Positions 50,657-60,079 are shown, numbered from the stretch's first letter. The stretch is DNA of 64,000 nt from Paraburkholderia sp. BL10I2N1 (GCF_004361815.1 NZ_SNWA01000002.1:62001-126000); one strand, 5' to 3'. Made by a program: numbers and translations. The notes: generated by a model not told the origin, from the sequence alone.

Positions 50657-51460
50657 ATGTATTTGCGACGCGCGATACTGTGCCTGTTTTTTTCGGGGTT
50701 GGCAGCTTCGGCAGCTGAGGCCAGGACGATCTGTACGGCAATCGCCGATGCGAAGACAGGAAAAATCTTGCTGCAACAGGGGAACTGTACCGAACGGGTG
50801 ACTCCCGCTTCGACGTTCAAGATCGCGATCAGTCTGATGGGCTATGACTCCGGCTTTCTGAAAGACGAGCACACGCCGACGTTGCCGTATCGCGAAGGTT
50901 ATGTTGATTGGGGTGGCGAAGCCTGGAAGCAACCAACAGATCCAACGCGGTGGCTCAAGTATTCGGTTGTCTGGTTTTCTCAGCAAGTGACGCATGCTCT
51001 GGGTTCGGAGCGCTTCGCGCAATACGCGAAAAAGTTTAACTATGGGAATGCCGACGTATCAGGCGACCCCGGCAAGCACAATGGTCTCGATCGCTCCTGG
51101 ATCGCGTCGTCATTGAAGATTTCTCCTTTGGAGCAAATCGCCTTCTTGCAGAAGTTCGTGAGCCGTCAGTTGCCCGCGTCCCCGGCTGCGTTCGACATGA
51201 CGAACCGGATCGTTGAATCGAGCACGCTCTCCGATGGCTGGACGGTTCACGGTAAAACTGGCATGGCTTATCCGCGCGAACCCGATGGAACATTTGACGA
51301 AGACCATCCCCACGGTTGGTTCGTTGGTTGGGCAACGAAGGGGGACGATACTCTCGTGTTCGCCCGCCTCATTCAGGACGACAAGAAAGAATCTGGCACG
51401 GCTGGAGTGCGGGCACGGGACGCGTTTTTGAGTGAACTACCGTCACTCGCGAGTTACTAG
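50657..51460 (+). CDS. Class D (OXA-type) beta-lactamase
   Basis: 267 residues with signal peptide (MYLRRAILCLFFSGLAASAA, cleavage near 23). All class D motifs are present: nucleophile S52-T-F-K55, S103-V-V105, Y129-G-N131, and K200-T-G202. The conserved Trp near W148 (DRSWIASSL) stabilises the carboxylated lysine. It hydrolyses penicillins and possibly other beta-lactams in the periplasm. The narrow set of motifs does not tell the spectrum. Start at 50657 with AGGAG 9 bases upstream; no mobile element touches it, although IS relics lie to the right, so it may be an intrinsic gene. Confidence 0.9.
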   Translation: MYLRRAILCLFFSGLAASAAEARTICTAIADAKTGKILLQQGNCTERVTPASTFKIAISLMGYDSGFLKDEHTPTLPYREGYVDWGGEAWKQPTDPTRWLKYSVVWFSQQVTHALGSERFAQYAKKFNYGNADVSGDPGKHNGLDRSWIASSLKISPLEQIAFLQKFVSRQLPASPAAFDMTNRIVESSTLSDGWTVHGKTGMAYPREPDGTFDEDHPHGWFVGWATKGDDTLVFARLIQDDKKESGTAGVRARDAFLSELPSLASY

Positions 51461-51756
51461 ATCCTGATATGACTTTCGCGGTCAAGTACCGCAAGGTTTT
51501 GTTGTGAGCGTCTTTTCGCATTTCGGTGAATCTGCTGAGGGCGGCGCAGCCTGTAACGTCGACGTTGGATCCGGCTGATATCCGTGGGTTGGGTACCACA
51601 TTACAGGGTTCCGTCTTGTGAACCTGCCGCGCTCTATGGCCGAGAGTCTGCCTCGGAGGCTGTCTCGTAGGATCTTCGCGGATTGTTCACGAACCGTGCT
51701 GCGCCGTCCTCAGCAGACTGTTCCCTCCCTCCGTTGATCGTGCCATGGTGCCGTGA
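51461..51756. other. Gap before the IS110 relic
   Basis: 296 bases without a supported gene or terminator. No terminal inverted repeat of an insertion sequence is seen, as expected for IS110 elements, which lack them. Confidence 0.4.
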
Positions 51757-52369
51757 TCAGTGCGAGTGTGTTTGCGGCTCGGGCGGATTTGAGGTCATTC
51801 GCGCGATATCCCATACGAAAGCGGCCAGCTCCCGTGCAATCGCGATCACGGCGACGTTGGGATGCTTGCCACGGGCGACCAGTCTGCGATACCGCTTGCA
51901 CAGCCGCAACTGTGCGTCCCACGCGCGGTCGATGATCGCCTTCGGCAGTCCATCATGGCGTTGCTGGATGGCGGGGCTGACCTTGGCGGGGTGACGGTAC
52001 GACCAGGCCGCTTCAACCAGCAGGCGACGCGCATGGCTGTTGCCGGCCTTTGTGATACTACTCAGCCTGCGCCTCTGGCCGGAGGAATGTTCGGATGGCG
52101 TAAGACCAAGCCAGGCAGTCAGCAAGACGGTCTTCGATCGTCCTCCGATGTTCCTCGAACGCGAGCTGCTGCCATGGTGAATCAAACGAGTAGCTGCTGA
52201 TCCAGCGCCGGTGCGCCGGCCCCCAGTCCGCGCGGCCAGAGTAGCGCACGTCGTGAACCAGCAGGAAGGCTTTCAGGCGTTGCCTTGCCTGCTTCAGATC
52301 CTGTTTGGCGCTCCCCCACGCGCGTACCAGGTCACGGAACGCCTCGTCCTCGACGGTCGGCACGTGCAC
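51757..52369 (-). pseudogene. IS110-family transposase, internally deleted
   Basis: Two transposase segments are joined in different frames. The upstream one (52369 to ~52135) reads VEDEAFRDLVRAWGSAKQDL and SPWQQLAFEEHRRTIED. The downstream one (~52125 to 51757) reads TAWLGLTPSEHSSGQRRRLS, GNSHARRLLVEAAWSYRHPA and AVIAIARELAAFVWDIA, the DEDD-partner transposase_20 domain. The middle of the protein and the N-terminal DEDD part are missing. A dead mobile element. Confidence 0.78.
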
Positions 52370-52492
52370 GGGCGACAGATCTATTTGCCATCCTTCTCCG
52401 CAAACGATACCCTTTCCGGGCTTGGCTTTTCTTCGCCGCGGATTGTTGCAGGCGGCTTTCGATGCACGGTGATCTACGTTTACGGGTGAGCT

Positions 52493-53959
52493 ATGCCTTC
52501 AGGAAAGTACCTTGGCAGCAAAACAGCCAGTCCGTCGCTTTCATGTCTTTGTGACAAGTTGCAAGTGCGGTACGCCAACCGCCGGATCAGTGCCGACCTG
52601 TCGCGGCGCGGTTTCGTCACCGGTCTTGCGGCCTCCATGCTGAGCCTCGTGCTGCCGGGACTCAGCAATGCTCAAAGCACCCCGCCGCCGGGCGCGCCGG
52701 CGAAGCCAGTGCTATTCACCAACTTCCGGCTCTTTGACGGCAAATCCTCCGCGTTGCGCGACGGACTGTATATGGTTGTCGAGGGCAACAGCATTAGCCA
52801 ACTGCGCCAGGGACAGCCCGCTTCGACCGACGGCAGGACGGTGGTTGATTGTGGCGGCAAGGTCATGATGCCCGGCATGATCGACATGCACTGGCATGCG
52901 CTGCTGGCGGCCCTTCCCGTTCAGGTCATCCTTCAATCCGACATCGCGCTCGTTCACCTTGCGGCAAGCGCCGAAGCCGAGCGAACGCTGTTGCGCGGGT
53001 TCACCACGATACGCGATGCCGGGGGACCGTCGTTCGCGCTGAAGCAGGCTATCGATAGCGGCATGATTTCAGGACCGCGCATTTATCCGTCCGGCGCGAT
53101 GATCACGACCACGGGCGGCCACGGCGATTTCCGCGCTCTTTCCGATCTGCCGCGAACTGGCAGCCAGGTCAGCCAACTGGAACGGGACGGCGGCTTCGCA
53201 ATCGCCGATACGGACGACGAAGTGCGGCTGCGTGTGCGCGAGCAGTTCATTCAGGGGGCATCGCAAATCAAGCTGGTGGGCTGCGGAGGCGTGTCCACGC
53301 CGCGCAGTCCGCTGGATATGCTCACGTTCACTGAAAAGCAGCTGCGCGCGGCCGTCGAAACGGCCGCGGATTGGGGCACTTATGTGCTTGTACACGCCTA
53401 CACGCCCGAATCGATCCAGCGCTCGGTTGCGGCTGGCGTCCCCTGTATCGAACACGGTCATCTGATGGACGACAGGACAGCCGCGTTGATGGCCAAAAAC
53501 GGAACATGGTTGAGCACGCAGCCTTTTGTTGGAGAAGACGACGTTGCGCCGCTCACCGGGCCGAGCCGCGAAAAATTCCTGGAAGTCGTTGGGGGCACCG
53601 ACACCACTTTCCGGCTCGCCCGCAAGCATGGAATCAAGGTGGCGTTCGGCACGGACCTGCTCTTTTCGCAGCCGCTGGCCACGCGCCAGGGCACGATGTT
53701 GACGCACATGAAACGCTGGTACACCGCGCCGGAGGCCTTAACCATGGCTACGGGCACGAATGGGCAACTGCTTGCGCTGTCCGGTCACCGCAATCCCTAT
53801 CCACGAAAACTCGGTGCGCTCGAAGAAGGTGCTTACGCCGATCTGCTGCTCGTCGACGGCAACCCGCTCAATAATCTCGATCTGATCGCCAATCCGGACC
53901 AGAACCTGCGTATTGTGATGAAAGACGGGAAGTTCTACAAGAACACGCTCAAGGCCTAA
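52493..53959 (+). CDS. Amidohydrolase (imidazolonepropionase-like), Tat-exported
   Basis: 488 residues in the longest frame. A twin-arginine signal (SRRGFVTGLAASMLSLVLPG) begins near residue 37; an in-frame GTG at 52565 would give a more usual signal position and may be the true start. The metallo-amidohydrolase pattern follows: PGMIDMHWH with the first metal ligands, VLVHAYTPESI and EHGHLMDD for later histidines, and FGTDLLFSQP with the catalytic Asp. Family members cleave cyclic amides, imides or dipeptides; the substrate is unknown. Periplasmic location is inferred from the Tat signal. It is convergent with the muramidase relic. Confidence 0.85.
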   Translation: MPSGKYLGSKTASPSLSCLCDKLQVRYANRRISADLSRRGFVTGLAASMLSLVLPGLSNAQSTPPPGAPAKPVLFTNFRLFDGKSSALRDGLYMVVEGNSISQLRQGQPASTDGRTVVDCGGKVMMPGMIDMHWHALLAALPVQVILQSDIALVHLAASAEAERTLLRGFTTIRDAGGPSFALKQAIDSGMISGPRIYPSGAMITTTGGHGDFRALSDLPRTGSQVSQLERDGGFAIADTDDEVRLRVREQFIQGASQIKLVGCGGVSTPRSPLDMLTFTEKQLRAAVETAADWGTYVLVHAYTPESIQRSVAAGVPCIEHGHLMDDRTAALMAKNGTWLSTQPFVGEDDVAPLTGPSREKFLEVVGGTDTTFRLARKHGIKVAFGTDLLFSQPLATRQGTMLTHMKRWYTAPEALTMATGTNGQLLALSGHRNPYPRKLGALEEGAYADLLLVDGNPLNNLDLIANPDQNLRIVMKDGKFYKNTLKA

Positions 53960-54019
53960 AGCTGCAGGAAGGCATGCCTGTCGCATTCGATGGCAATGCT
54001 GCCGCCCATGGAACCAGCG

Positions 54020-54851
54020 TCAGGGGCTGGTCTTGACGAGCGCTGCATAGGCGTCCTTGAGCTTCTGCGGGTAGCTGTTCATGGTCACTGCGGCCTGACC
54101 GTTGTACTGGAGGGCGAAGTGCAGCCAGTCTTTCGCCTTCAGGTAGCGCAACATCGCGCCACCGTTCATGTTGGTGACGAACCGCACGAACGCGTCGAGC
54201 TGGTGAGCCTCGCTCATCTGCATCGCGTTGACGTAATCGGTCACGCTCACATAGCCGAGCTCGGCAAAGTAGTAGCCCATGATCTGGAAGAGCCCCCATG
54301 AACAGGCCCTGTACGCCACGTTGGGATCGACACCGCTGCACTTGATGATCTGCTGCGCCTGTGAAAGGCGCGTCCATTTCGGCCGCACCGCCCAGATACG
54401 CACCTGGGGTCGTGTTGATGAGCGTTGGATACTGGTTCACGAGCTGGCTGAGTTTCGCGGAGGGGAGCAGCTGCAGCAGTTGCTTGTACAGTTGCGCGCG
54501 CTCGAAGAGGATGATGCACTGGCCGTTGTCGAGAAAGCCGGCGCCTTTTGCTTCGACCTGGCACACGGCCTGGACCGTGGCGACATCCACACCCAGCTTC
54601 TGGGCAGCCTGCTGGAAGGAGGTCGCGCCCAGATACTTCAGGGCGATGAAGGGCTCGAGGATCGCCTGCGTGGCCGAGTCATAGATGCCCGTGAGTGGCA
54701 CGCCGATCTGGTTCTGGTACTTCTGGAGTGCGGAAATCGAGAGTGGCCCGAACAGGCCGTCGATCTTCAGACTCGCGCCCGTTTTCTCGTTCAGGGCGCG
54801 CTGGATCTGCTGGGCCTGCGTGGAGGACGTACCTGAGGGAAGGGCGGGCAT
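54020..54851 (-). pseudogene. N-acetylmuramidase with peptidoglycan-binding domain, one-base frameshift
   Basis: Residues 10-70 form a PG_binding_1 domain (IQRALNEKTGASLKIDGLFG, GPLSISALQKYQ). An N-acetylmuramidase (DUF3380) domain follows, with ATVQAVCQVEAKGAGFLDNG carrying the catalytic Glu. Near 54369 the frame shifts: AAEMDAP... should continue as RLSQAQQIIKCSGVDPNVAY and then SWGLFQIMGYYFAELGY. A single extra base explains it. Endolysin-like enzymes of this type belong to prophages or to secretion systems; no other phage gene is here. Confidence 0.75.
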
Positions 54852-55021
54852 GGTCGGATTCTCCTCATCACTGGATTGAACCCTCGCCCGCTGGCCGGAA
54901 GAACGGGATGGGTGAGGGGGTTCACAGGATGAGTGAGATCCAGTATTACAACGGACTACTTGCCAACCTATTTATCAAAGTAGGCCGCGAGACATGTACG
55001 GCCCTTTTCCGTCAGCCCGTA

Positions 55022-55510
55022 CTACAGCAGACGTTCGAAGTCGACCTGCCGTAGCGCCGTCTGGCGCGTTTTCGGATCGGCGAGCGTCTTGAGCAGGGTG
55101 ATGATCTTCTCGAAGCCGCGCCGCTGGTTCTTTGACAATGCCACGCGATCCCAGTAACGGAACAGATGCGTTTCACGAAATGCGGCGTAACGTTCCCGGT
55201 GCAGGATGCCGAGAATCGTGGTGAGTACCGGCCTGAAATCCGCATCGAGCGTATTGATGGAGGCAAAGATCGCGTTGCACAGACTCACCTGTTGCCGCAT
55301 GCCCTCGGCCTGCGTGATCAGACGACCGTGCTTCATTTTCTGGGTGTAGTCCGTTATCGTATTGATGATCATCTGGCCGGCAATGGTCACGTCCTTCAGG
55401 CTGCCTTCCTGCTCCTGCGCTTGGTGCTGCTGTTGGTCACCTGTGGAAGCAGCTGGCGTACTCGTGCCGGGCGCCGCGCTCCTGTCCGACGTTGGGGAAG
55501 CGCTCGCCAT
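55022..55510 (-). CDS. Hypothetical protein (162 aa)
   Basis: 162 residues: a low-complexity Ser/Thr/Gln N-terminus (~40 residues), then a helical body (IAGQMIINTITDYTQKMKHG, ITQAEGMRQQVSLCNAIFAS, FRETHLFRYWDRVALSKNQR). No family recognised. It lies between a muramidase relic and an IS66 relic and could belong to the same lost prophage-like or effector module. I see no signal peptide. Confidence 0.55.
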   Translation of the reverse strand: MASASPTSDRSAAPGTSTPAASTGDQQQHQAQEQEGSLKDVTIAGQMIINTITDYTQKMKHGRLITQAEGMRQQVSLCNAIFASINTLDADFRPVLTTILGILHRERYAAFRETHLFRYWDRVALSKNQRRGFEKIITLLKTLADPKTRQTALRQVDFERLL

Positions 55511-55551
55511 CTACCTTCACGAAGATCGCGGCGCAAGCGCATCACGACGGC

Positions 55552-55739
55552 TCTTCTCAGACACTGTTGCTGGTGCGAACGCAAGCGCAAATCTGTATAG
55601 CCTCGTCGAATCGGCAAAAGCCAATAACATTGACCCGTATCGCTATCTGCTCTGGCTGTTCAGAAAACTTCCATTGGCTACTACCGCAGAAGATCGCGCC
55701 GCGCTCCTGCCCTGGAACATGCCTGCCGAACTGTGCTGA
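55552..55739 (+). pseudogene. IS66-family transposase, C-terminal stump
   Basis: About 60 codons: FSDTVAGANASANLYSLVES, AKANNIDPYRYLLWLFRKLP, then TAEDRAALLPWNMPAEL and a stop. This is the conserved C-terminus of IS66 TnpC transposases. The rest of the element is absent. It overlaps the promoter region of the minus-strand hypothetical gene. Confidence 0.75.
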
Positions 55740-56494
55740 ATCTCCCGCATCACACCTCGACTCTGAGGGACGTCGTTAAAAGACCGCGTACAGTAGAGCA
55801 TCGATCGAACGTGTCCGCTCGTCCGTAGGGCGTAGCGGGGCACGAACTGTGGCGGAGGCGGGGGTCACCGAAAGCGCTCCCTAACACTGTATAAATATAC
55901 AGGTATTCTAGCGCAAGTCCTTAATCGTTGGGGTGGATCGGAGAGACTGTCGGCAACGTTCATGCGAGATCACATCATCAACGCCTTGCGGCGTCGGCTG
56001 GAAGTCCCTGATCTACCCTCAACGGACCTTGGAACCCGCACAGGTTCGATGGCAGCTTTGTGGTGTCCAACGGGCAACCGTGCCTCCACGCTGCCCCGCA
56101 AAACATCCGCCCCGAAGAGCCGAAGCCAAGAGTTCGTGGTCGCCGATCCGGCGCGCGCGTCATCAGGCACGGCGGCACTTGTGTCGCGCGCTGCGGCTCG
56201 CGGATCCCAATCTATTAGCGTCGATGGAACAGTCCTCCGCTTATAAGACCAAAGTCCGATTGTCTCTCCGAAGAAATCCGACAACCATCCCCTTGAAGGA
56301 TCCCCGGACGCGCGTTCACCTCGCGCCGAACGTCGCCGCCGGATGTGCCTGATCGGCCGCTTTACGACCTGACGGCGCTCTTTTCGTCATGGTCGTGGAA
56401 ACCTCGCCCCGCGCAATCACGGATTTCCGTCAACGGCTCGGTCTGGTCCTAATTGATTTGCGGTCCAACGAGCGAGTGTTCGAAAGGAGAAACC
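55740..56494. other. Long gap with an orphan LexA box
   Basis: 755 bases between the IS66 relic and the small exported protein. Apart from the SOS box at 55887-55902 I recognise no gene; frames here do not resemble any protein and have no Shine-Dalgarno site. Confidence 0.45.
55887..55902. promoter_or_regulatory. LexA (SOS) box CTGT-ATAAATAT-ACAG
   Basis: A perfect match to the LexA consensus CTGT-N8-ACAG, fully palindromic in its arms, in an AT-rich patch. No SOS gene follows within 600 bases, so it is probably left from a deleted gene. Confidence 0.6.
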
Positions 56495-56818
56495 GTGAAA
56501 GCCTTACCTATTATCGCGCTCTTCGCTGCCGCCTCTGCCTGTGCTCAGGCGCCGGGCGGGGTCCAGATCGTCGGGCAATCTCATCAGGCCGCCGAGCCCG
56601 TCGCTTTTTGCATCGCGAAGAAATGGGCCGATGCGTCGCAAAAGGAAGTGATCTTACAAACTATCGTGGCCAACAATTTGGCGATGGACGTCTATGTGCC
56701 CGGCCAGGCACCGCCGTCCGGCGACGCGGCCATGGTTCGACCGGGCACGTCGGTCGGCTTCCGGTCGGCCAATCCAGGGGCAAGTGAGGCGACGTCTTCC
56801 ATCAATGCGTGCCTGTAG
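56495..56818 (+). CDS. Small exported protein, possibly a lipoprotein (107 aa)
   Basis: GTG start at 56495 with AAGGAGA 6 bases upstream. The N-terminus VKALPIIALFAAASACAQAP is a signal peptide with a lipobox-like ASAC, cleavage before Cys16. The mature part (GVQIVGQSHQAAEPVAFCIA, later VRPGTSVGFRSANPGASEAT) has two more cysteines. No family recognised; likely periplasmic. Confidence 0.6.
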   Translation: MKALPIIALFAAASACAQAPGGVQIVGQSHQAAEPVAFCIAKKWADASQKEVILQTIVANNLAMDVYVPGQAPPSGDAAMVRPGTSVGFRSANPGASEATSSINACL

Positions 56819-57241
56819 AGCTCAATCCCCGCTTGCAGGAAAGAGAAAAGGTGGCTGACGCGCCAGACACCTCCGTTTGCGGCATTGTCTGCAGTTGTGC
56901 ACTGAGTCCGGTGAAGGCTGCACTGGCTCGTCGGCTGCAGTCGGCGGACGCGTTTGCCGTGCATCATCGGCGATCAAACGACCGTTTGTCGCCGGATCGG
57001 ACATACGGCCGTCATCGCAGACAGACAACCGAACGGCGCTTCCTGGGCCGGCTGCCGCCCAACGCAGTCGGCCGTAGCCGGGTTCCGGGGTACAAAGGTC
57101 GTTGGCCGCGCCCAACGCCCCTTCGTCAACAGCCACTTGCGAGATACAACGGCCATAGGCCACAGTGGAGGGTCAACGCGATAGAAAACAAGCGTCGCTT
57201 AACCAGGGAAGCGCATAGTGGGTTGTTCCTGCAACCCGTCT
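56819..57241. other. Gap, no gene seen
   Basis: 423 bases between the exported small protein and the MltF-like gene (convergent). Open frames exist on both strands but none looks like a protein and I see no clear terminator. Confidence 0.45.
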
Positions 57242-58774
57242 TCAGGAAGGCTTCTGCACGCTTTCCACCGCCTTTTGGCGCGCCGCCTGGGCGTCGACGA
57301 TCAGCTTGTACGCCGCGTAGTATTTGAAAATGTTGCGCACATAGGTCGTCGTTTCGATTCCGATTTTCTCCGCTACTACAATCTCGACATTGTTGAACCA
57401 CTTGTCTGGATCAAGGCCTCGCTCTGCCGCGATCTTGCGCATCTTCGCGATATTGGCCGGGCCCGCGTTGTAGCTCGCGAATGCGAAGAGCGATCGGTCG
57501 GTTGCACTAAAGTGGGCGCCGGAGAAGTATTTGGTCATGAGCGTGTCCATGTATTTGGCGCCTGCATGAACATTGGACTCGGCCACGGAAATGCTGCCCA
57601 CGCCCATCTCCTTGCCCGTGGCCGGCATCAGTTGCATGAGGCCGATCGCCCCGACGTGGCTGCGTGCGGACTGGTTGAGTTGCGACTCCTGGAAACCTTG
57701 CGCGGCAAGCATAAGCGGATCGAAGCCGTACTGCGTACCATATTTCTGGAAGAGCGCAAGCGTCTCATCGAAGCGCTTCTGTTCTGCATCGCCGCCATTG
57801 TTGCGGATCTGCTTGATCCTCTTCATGTATTGCGCGAGGAGGTATTCAGCCACACTCTGTTTCTTCAAATAGTTCAGATAGAAGTCGTTCAGGGCAGCCT
57901 GCAACTGTGGGCTGTTCTTGCGTATCGCCCAGCCTATATAGCCCTCGCCGCTCACGGCGAGGTCGTCACGCACCTTCGGGCGTGGCAGCACCTGTGCCCA
58001 GAGACGCGCCTTCCAGTCGTCCACGATGATGATGCCGAGCAGACTGGCGTTGACCATCTCCATTGCATCTTCGTCTTCCAGCGCGTCGGGCAACAGCGTG
58101 ATGTTCACAGGCGGCTTGCCGCTCTTGCGAAAGCGCTCATTCAGTGCGCTCAGGCTCTCGTAATAGCTCGACGATTTCCGCACATAAACTTGCTTTCCCG
58201 AAAGATCATCGAGTGTCGAGAGCGAGGGCGACTTTGGCCCGGTGACGACCAGCTCGCGCACGGGCTTGCGATCGCGCGGCGCAATGAAGTCAACGATCTT
58301 GAGCCGCTCGTCGGTCGCCGTCAGATTGCCCGCGGAGATGTCGCCGCCCCCGGCGACGAGGCCCGTCAGCAGTTTGTCACGCGTAGTGGGGATCAGGAAG
58401 ACGGTGAGCGGACGCTTGTTCAGCTGGGCCTCGTACTTTTTGTTGACATAGCGTTCGAAGTCGCGCGCCAGCTCGGCCGCAATCCCGCGTTCGCGGCCCT
58501 TGTCGACAAAATAGAGCGTCCGGCTGTAGGGAACAAGGAACCGGATTGCGTGACGGTTGAGCATTGCGTCGAAGTCGCCGGTCCACGGCTTGTTCGCGAG
58601 GCTCAGTTTGCGGACGCCCGAAGCCGGAACAGGTGGGGCCTTCGCGGGCGCGGTGGCCGCTGGCGTGGACGCGGCAACGGCCGCTACAGGCTGCGCGGCG
58701 TGCGCACCAACATGCTGCGCCCAGATGCACAGGGCAAGCGCCCAGCCGATCATAACGCGGACTGACACGTTCAC
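57242..58774 (-). CDS. Membrane-bound lytic transglycosylase F (MltF)-like
   Basis: 510 residues: signal peptide at the N-terminus, an Ala/Pro linker, a periplasmic-binding-protein-like domain (SBP_bac_3, ~75-330; FLVPYSRTLYFVDKGRERGI, LVAGGGDISAGNLTATDERL) and a lytic transglycosylase SLT domain (~340-490) with the catalytic glutamate in AAQGFQESQLNQSA and GLMQLMPATGKEMG, ASYNAGPANI. MltF cleaves glycan strands between MurNAc and GlcNAc, forming 1,6-anhydro products, in the periplasm. It stands alone. The first 30 residues lack a clear lipobox, so it may be soluble or membrane-anchored by the signal. Confidence 0.87.
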   Translation of the reverse strand: MNVSVRVMIGWALALCIWAQHVGAHAAQPVAAVAASTPAATAPAKAPPVPASGVRKLSLANKPWTGDFDAMLNRHAIRFLVPYSRTLYFVDKGRERGIAAELARDFERYVNKKYEAQLNKRPLTVFLIPTTRDKLLTGLVAGGGDISAGNLTATDERLKIVDFIAPRDRKPVRELVVTGPKSPSLSTLDDLSGKQVYVRKSSSYYESLSALNERFRKSGKPPVNITLLPDALEDEDAMEMVNASLLGIIIVDDWKARLWAQVLPRPKVRDDLAVSGEGYIGWAIRKNSPQLQAALNDFYLNYLKKQSVAEYLLAQYMKRIKQIRNNGGDAEQKRFDETLALFQKYGTQYGFDPLMLAAQGFQESQLNQSARSHVGAIGLMQLMPATGKEMGVGSISVAESNVHAGAKYMDTLMTKYFSGAHFSATDRSLFAFASYNAGPANIAKMRKIAAERGLDPDKWFNNVEIVVAEKIGIETTTYVRNIFKYYAAYKLIVDAQAARQKAVESVQKPS

Positions 58775-59198
58775 GATGAGCCTCCCCGCGACAACGGTAC
58801 AACGAGGCGACGACCTGCGAATCGATCGTCCGCATCAATCAAACAACTGCGCGTGACGATTTCGGAGCGGCTCGCCTTCTCAGAATCATCTGTCCCCAAC
58901 CGCGGCGAGTTCGGCAGCGGACAGCACCTGTGTCAATGAAGCTGCGGCAGTCTGCGGTGCATTTGCTCCACGGATGATGCTCCGAAGGCAGCATATATAC
59001 AATTAGGGGCAAGATGATCCGACATACACGGTCGTCCCCTGACGAGGGGGGATTCTGCCGCACCCCCGAACGCGACATTTCAATAAAGCTACTACAACAA
59101 AAAAGTTCGCTAATTTATATTATGTCAAATACAAAATGTGAATAAAAACCCGCACGTGGCGGGCCTGAACTGAACTGCCGTCCCGCTCAGTGGACGAC
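58775..59198. other. AT-richer gap with a terminator
   Basis: 424 bases upstream of the MltF-like gene. From about 59080 the GC drops sharply (long A/T runs). The terminator for the minus-strand gene to the right lies here; I see no gene. Confidence 0.5.
59142..59163 (-). terminator. Rho-independent terminator, minus strand
   Basis: CCCGC-ACGTG-GCGGG (59149-59163) preceded on plus by AAAAA, which reads as a hairpin followed by TTTTT on the minus strand. It lies 36 bases after the minus-strand ORF 59199-59654. Confidence 0.7.
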
Positions 59199-59654
59199 TC
59201 AAGCAAACCCGTACGGCCAACTTGTTGCCGATTTTGCTCCCACACGCGTAGCGAGTAACCAACATTGCTCTTCAAGGTGCGAGAATCGATCAAACACCGG
59301 TCGCAGTCGTTCGCAATATGAACTCCTACGTATATAAGGTTCGCTGCAATTTGTCTGCGGGCATTCCCGGATCACGATCGGACCGCACTTCGAGGCGTCA
59401 CGATACAGCTGGCTCGCTTCGAGCATGTTAGATAGATAGTCCGCGGACCCGTGCCACCTGTCGCCACTCGATCCAACAGAAACAGAACGACTGGCAACGG
59501 GTGCGGTTCGGGCGATTCCAGCGTTCGCCGCACTCGTGCTGTCAGGCGCGACAGGCAGCCTTAACGGTGACGATCTCGTATCGCGCGTCCGTGTCTTCCA
59601 TGGTGGCTCACCTGAAACATCCGCAATATCCGACAGGTTCTGAACGCATGTCAT
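59199..59654 (-). CDS. Orphan hypothetical protein (151 aa)
   Basis: 151 codons ending just before a convincing terminator on the same strand, which is the main reason to believe it is a gene. The C-terminal half reads ASQLYRDASKCGPIVIRECP, YCERLRPVFDRFSHLEEQCW, with paired cysteines. The N-terminal half is Ser/Arg-rich and may not be translated; an internal ATG (MLEASQLYRD, near 59428) is an alternative start. No family recognised. The surroundings have lower GC than the rest of the window, which hints at foreign origin. Confidence 0.45.
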   Translation of the reverse strand: MTCVQNLSDIADVSGEPPWKTRTRDTRSSPLRLPVAPDSTSAANAGIARTAPVASRSVSVGSSGDRWHGSADYLSNMLEASQLYRDASKCGPIVIRECPQTNCSEPYIRRSSYCERLRPVFDRFSHLEEQCWLLATRVGAKSATSWPYGFA

Positions 59655-60079
59655 GTGATCGCAACGCTTATTAAGTTCGCCCGCGCGACAGGTGCTTCAA
59701 CTTCGCACGCCTGCTCGCTGCCAAGGTTGTTTCGCCTTCAAAGTCGAAGCACGGCGCCAGGCGGAAGCACCGATCAAAACCATGAGGACAGGCAATAAGT
59801 CTAGTGCCTGGATCGCGCAAAAGCACTGTTTGAACGCCCTCCTCTTGTGTATTCGAACAGGGACTGAAAAAAGGCCGATCCTTGAAAAGGCAAAAGCAAG
59901 TTCATAGAATCAATGCAGCTTTTCAGCTAATCCTGAATGACTGGGCCAGATTGCCCTCGCCTTTTTAGCGCAGCGAAAGCCCGGTCGTATTGAACTAGAA
60001 GAATTCTCCTGTCGAGGGTAAGTCCGATTCATGTACGCACCCCCGTAAGGTGGCGCCAAACGGCACGTGGAGGCGCAGC
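59655..60079. other. AT-richer gap before the molybdenum hydroxylase operon
   Basis: 425 bases without a supported gene. It presumably holds the promoter of the hydroxylase operon but I could not place one with confidence. Confidence 0.45.

Noticed and set aside
50657..52369. OXA gene plus IS110 as a composite resistance element
   Set aside because: The transposase is internally deleted, there is only one copy, and no inverted or direct repeats flank the OXA gene.
54020..55739. Prophage remnant
   Set aside because: Only the muramidase is phage-like; the hypothetical gene and the IS66 stump do not make a phage module and I see no integrase or attachment site.
57218..58765. 515-codon plus-strand frame opposite the MltF-like gene
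   Set aside because: Antisense shadow; the minus strand has a signal peptide and complete SBP and SLT domains.
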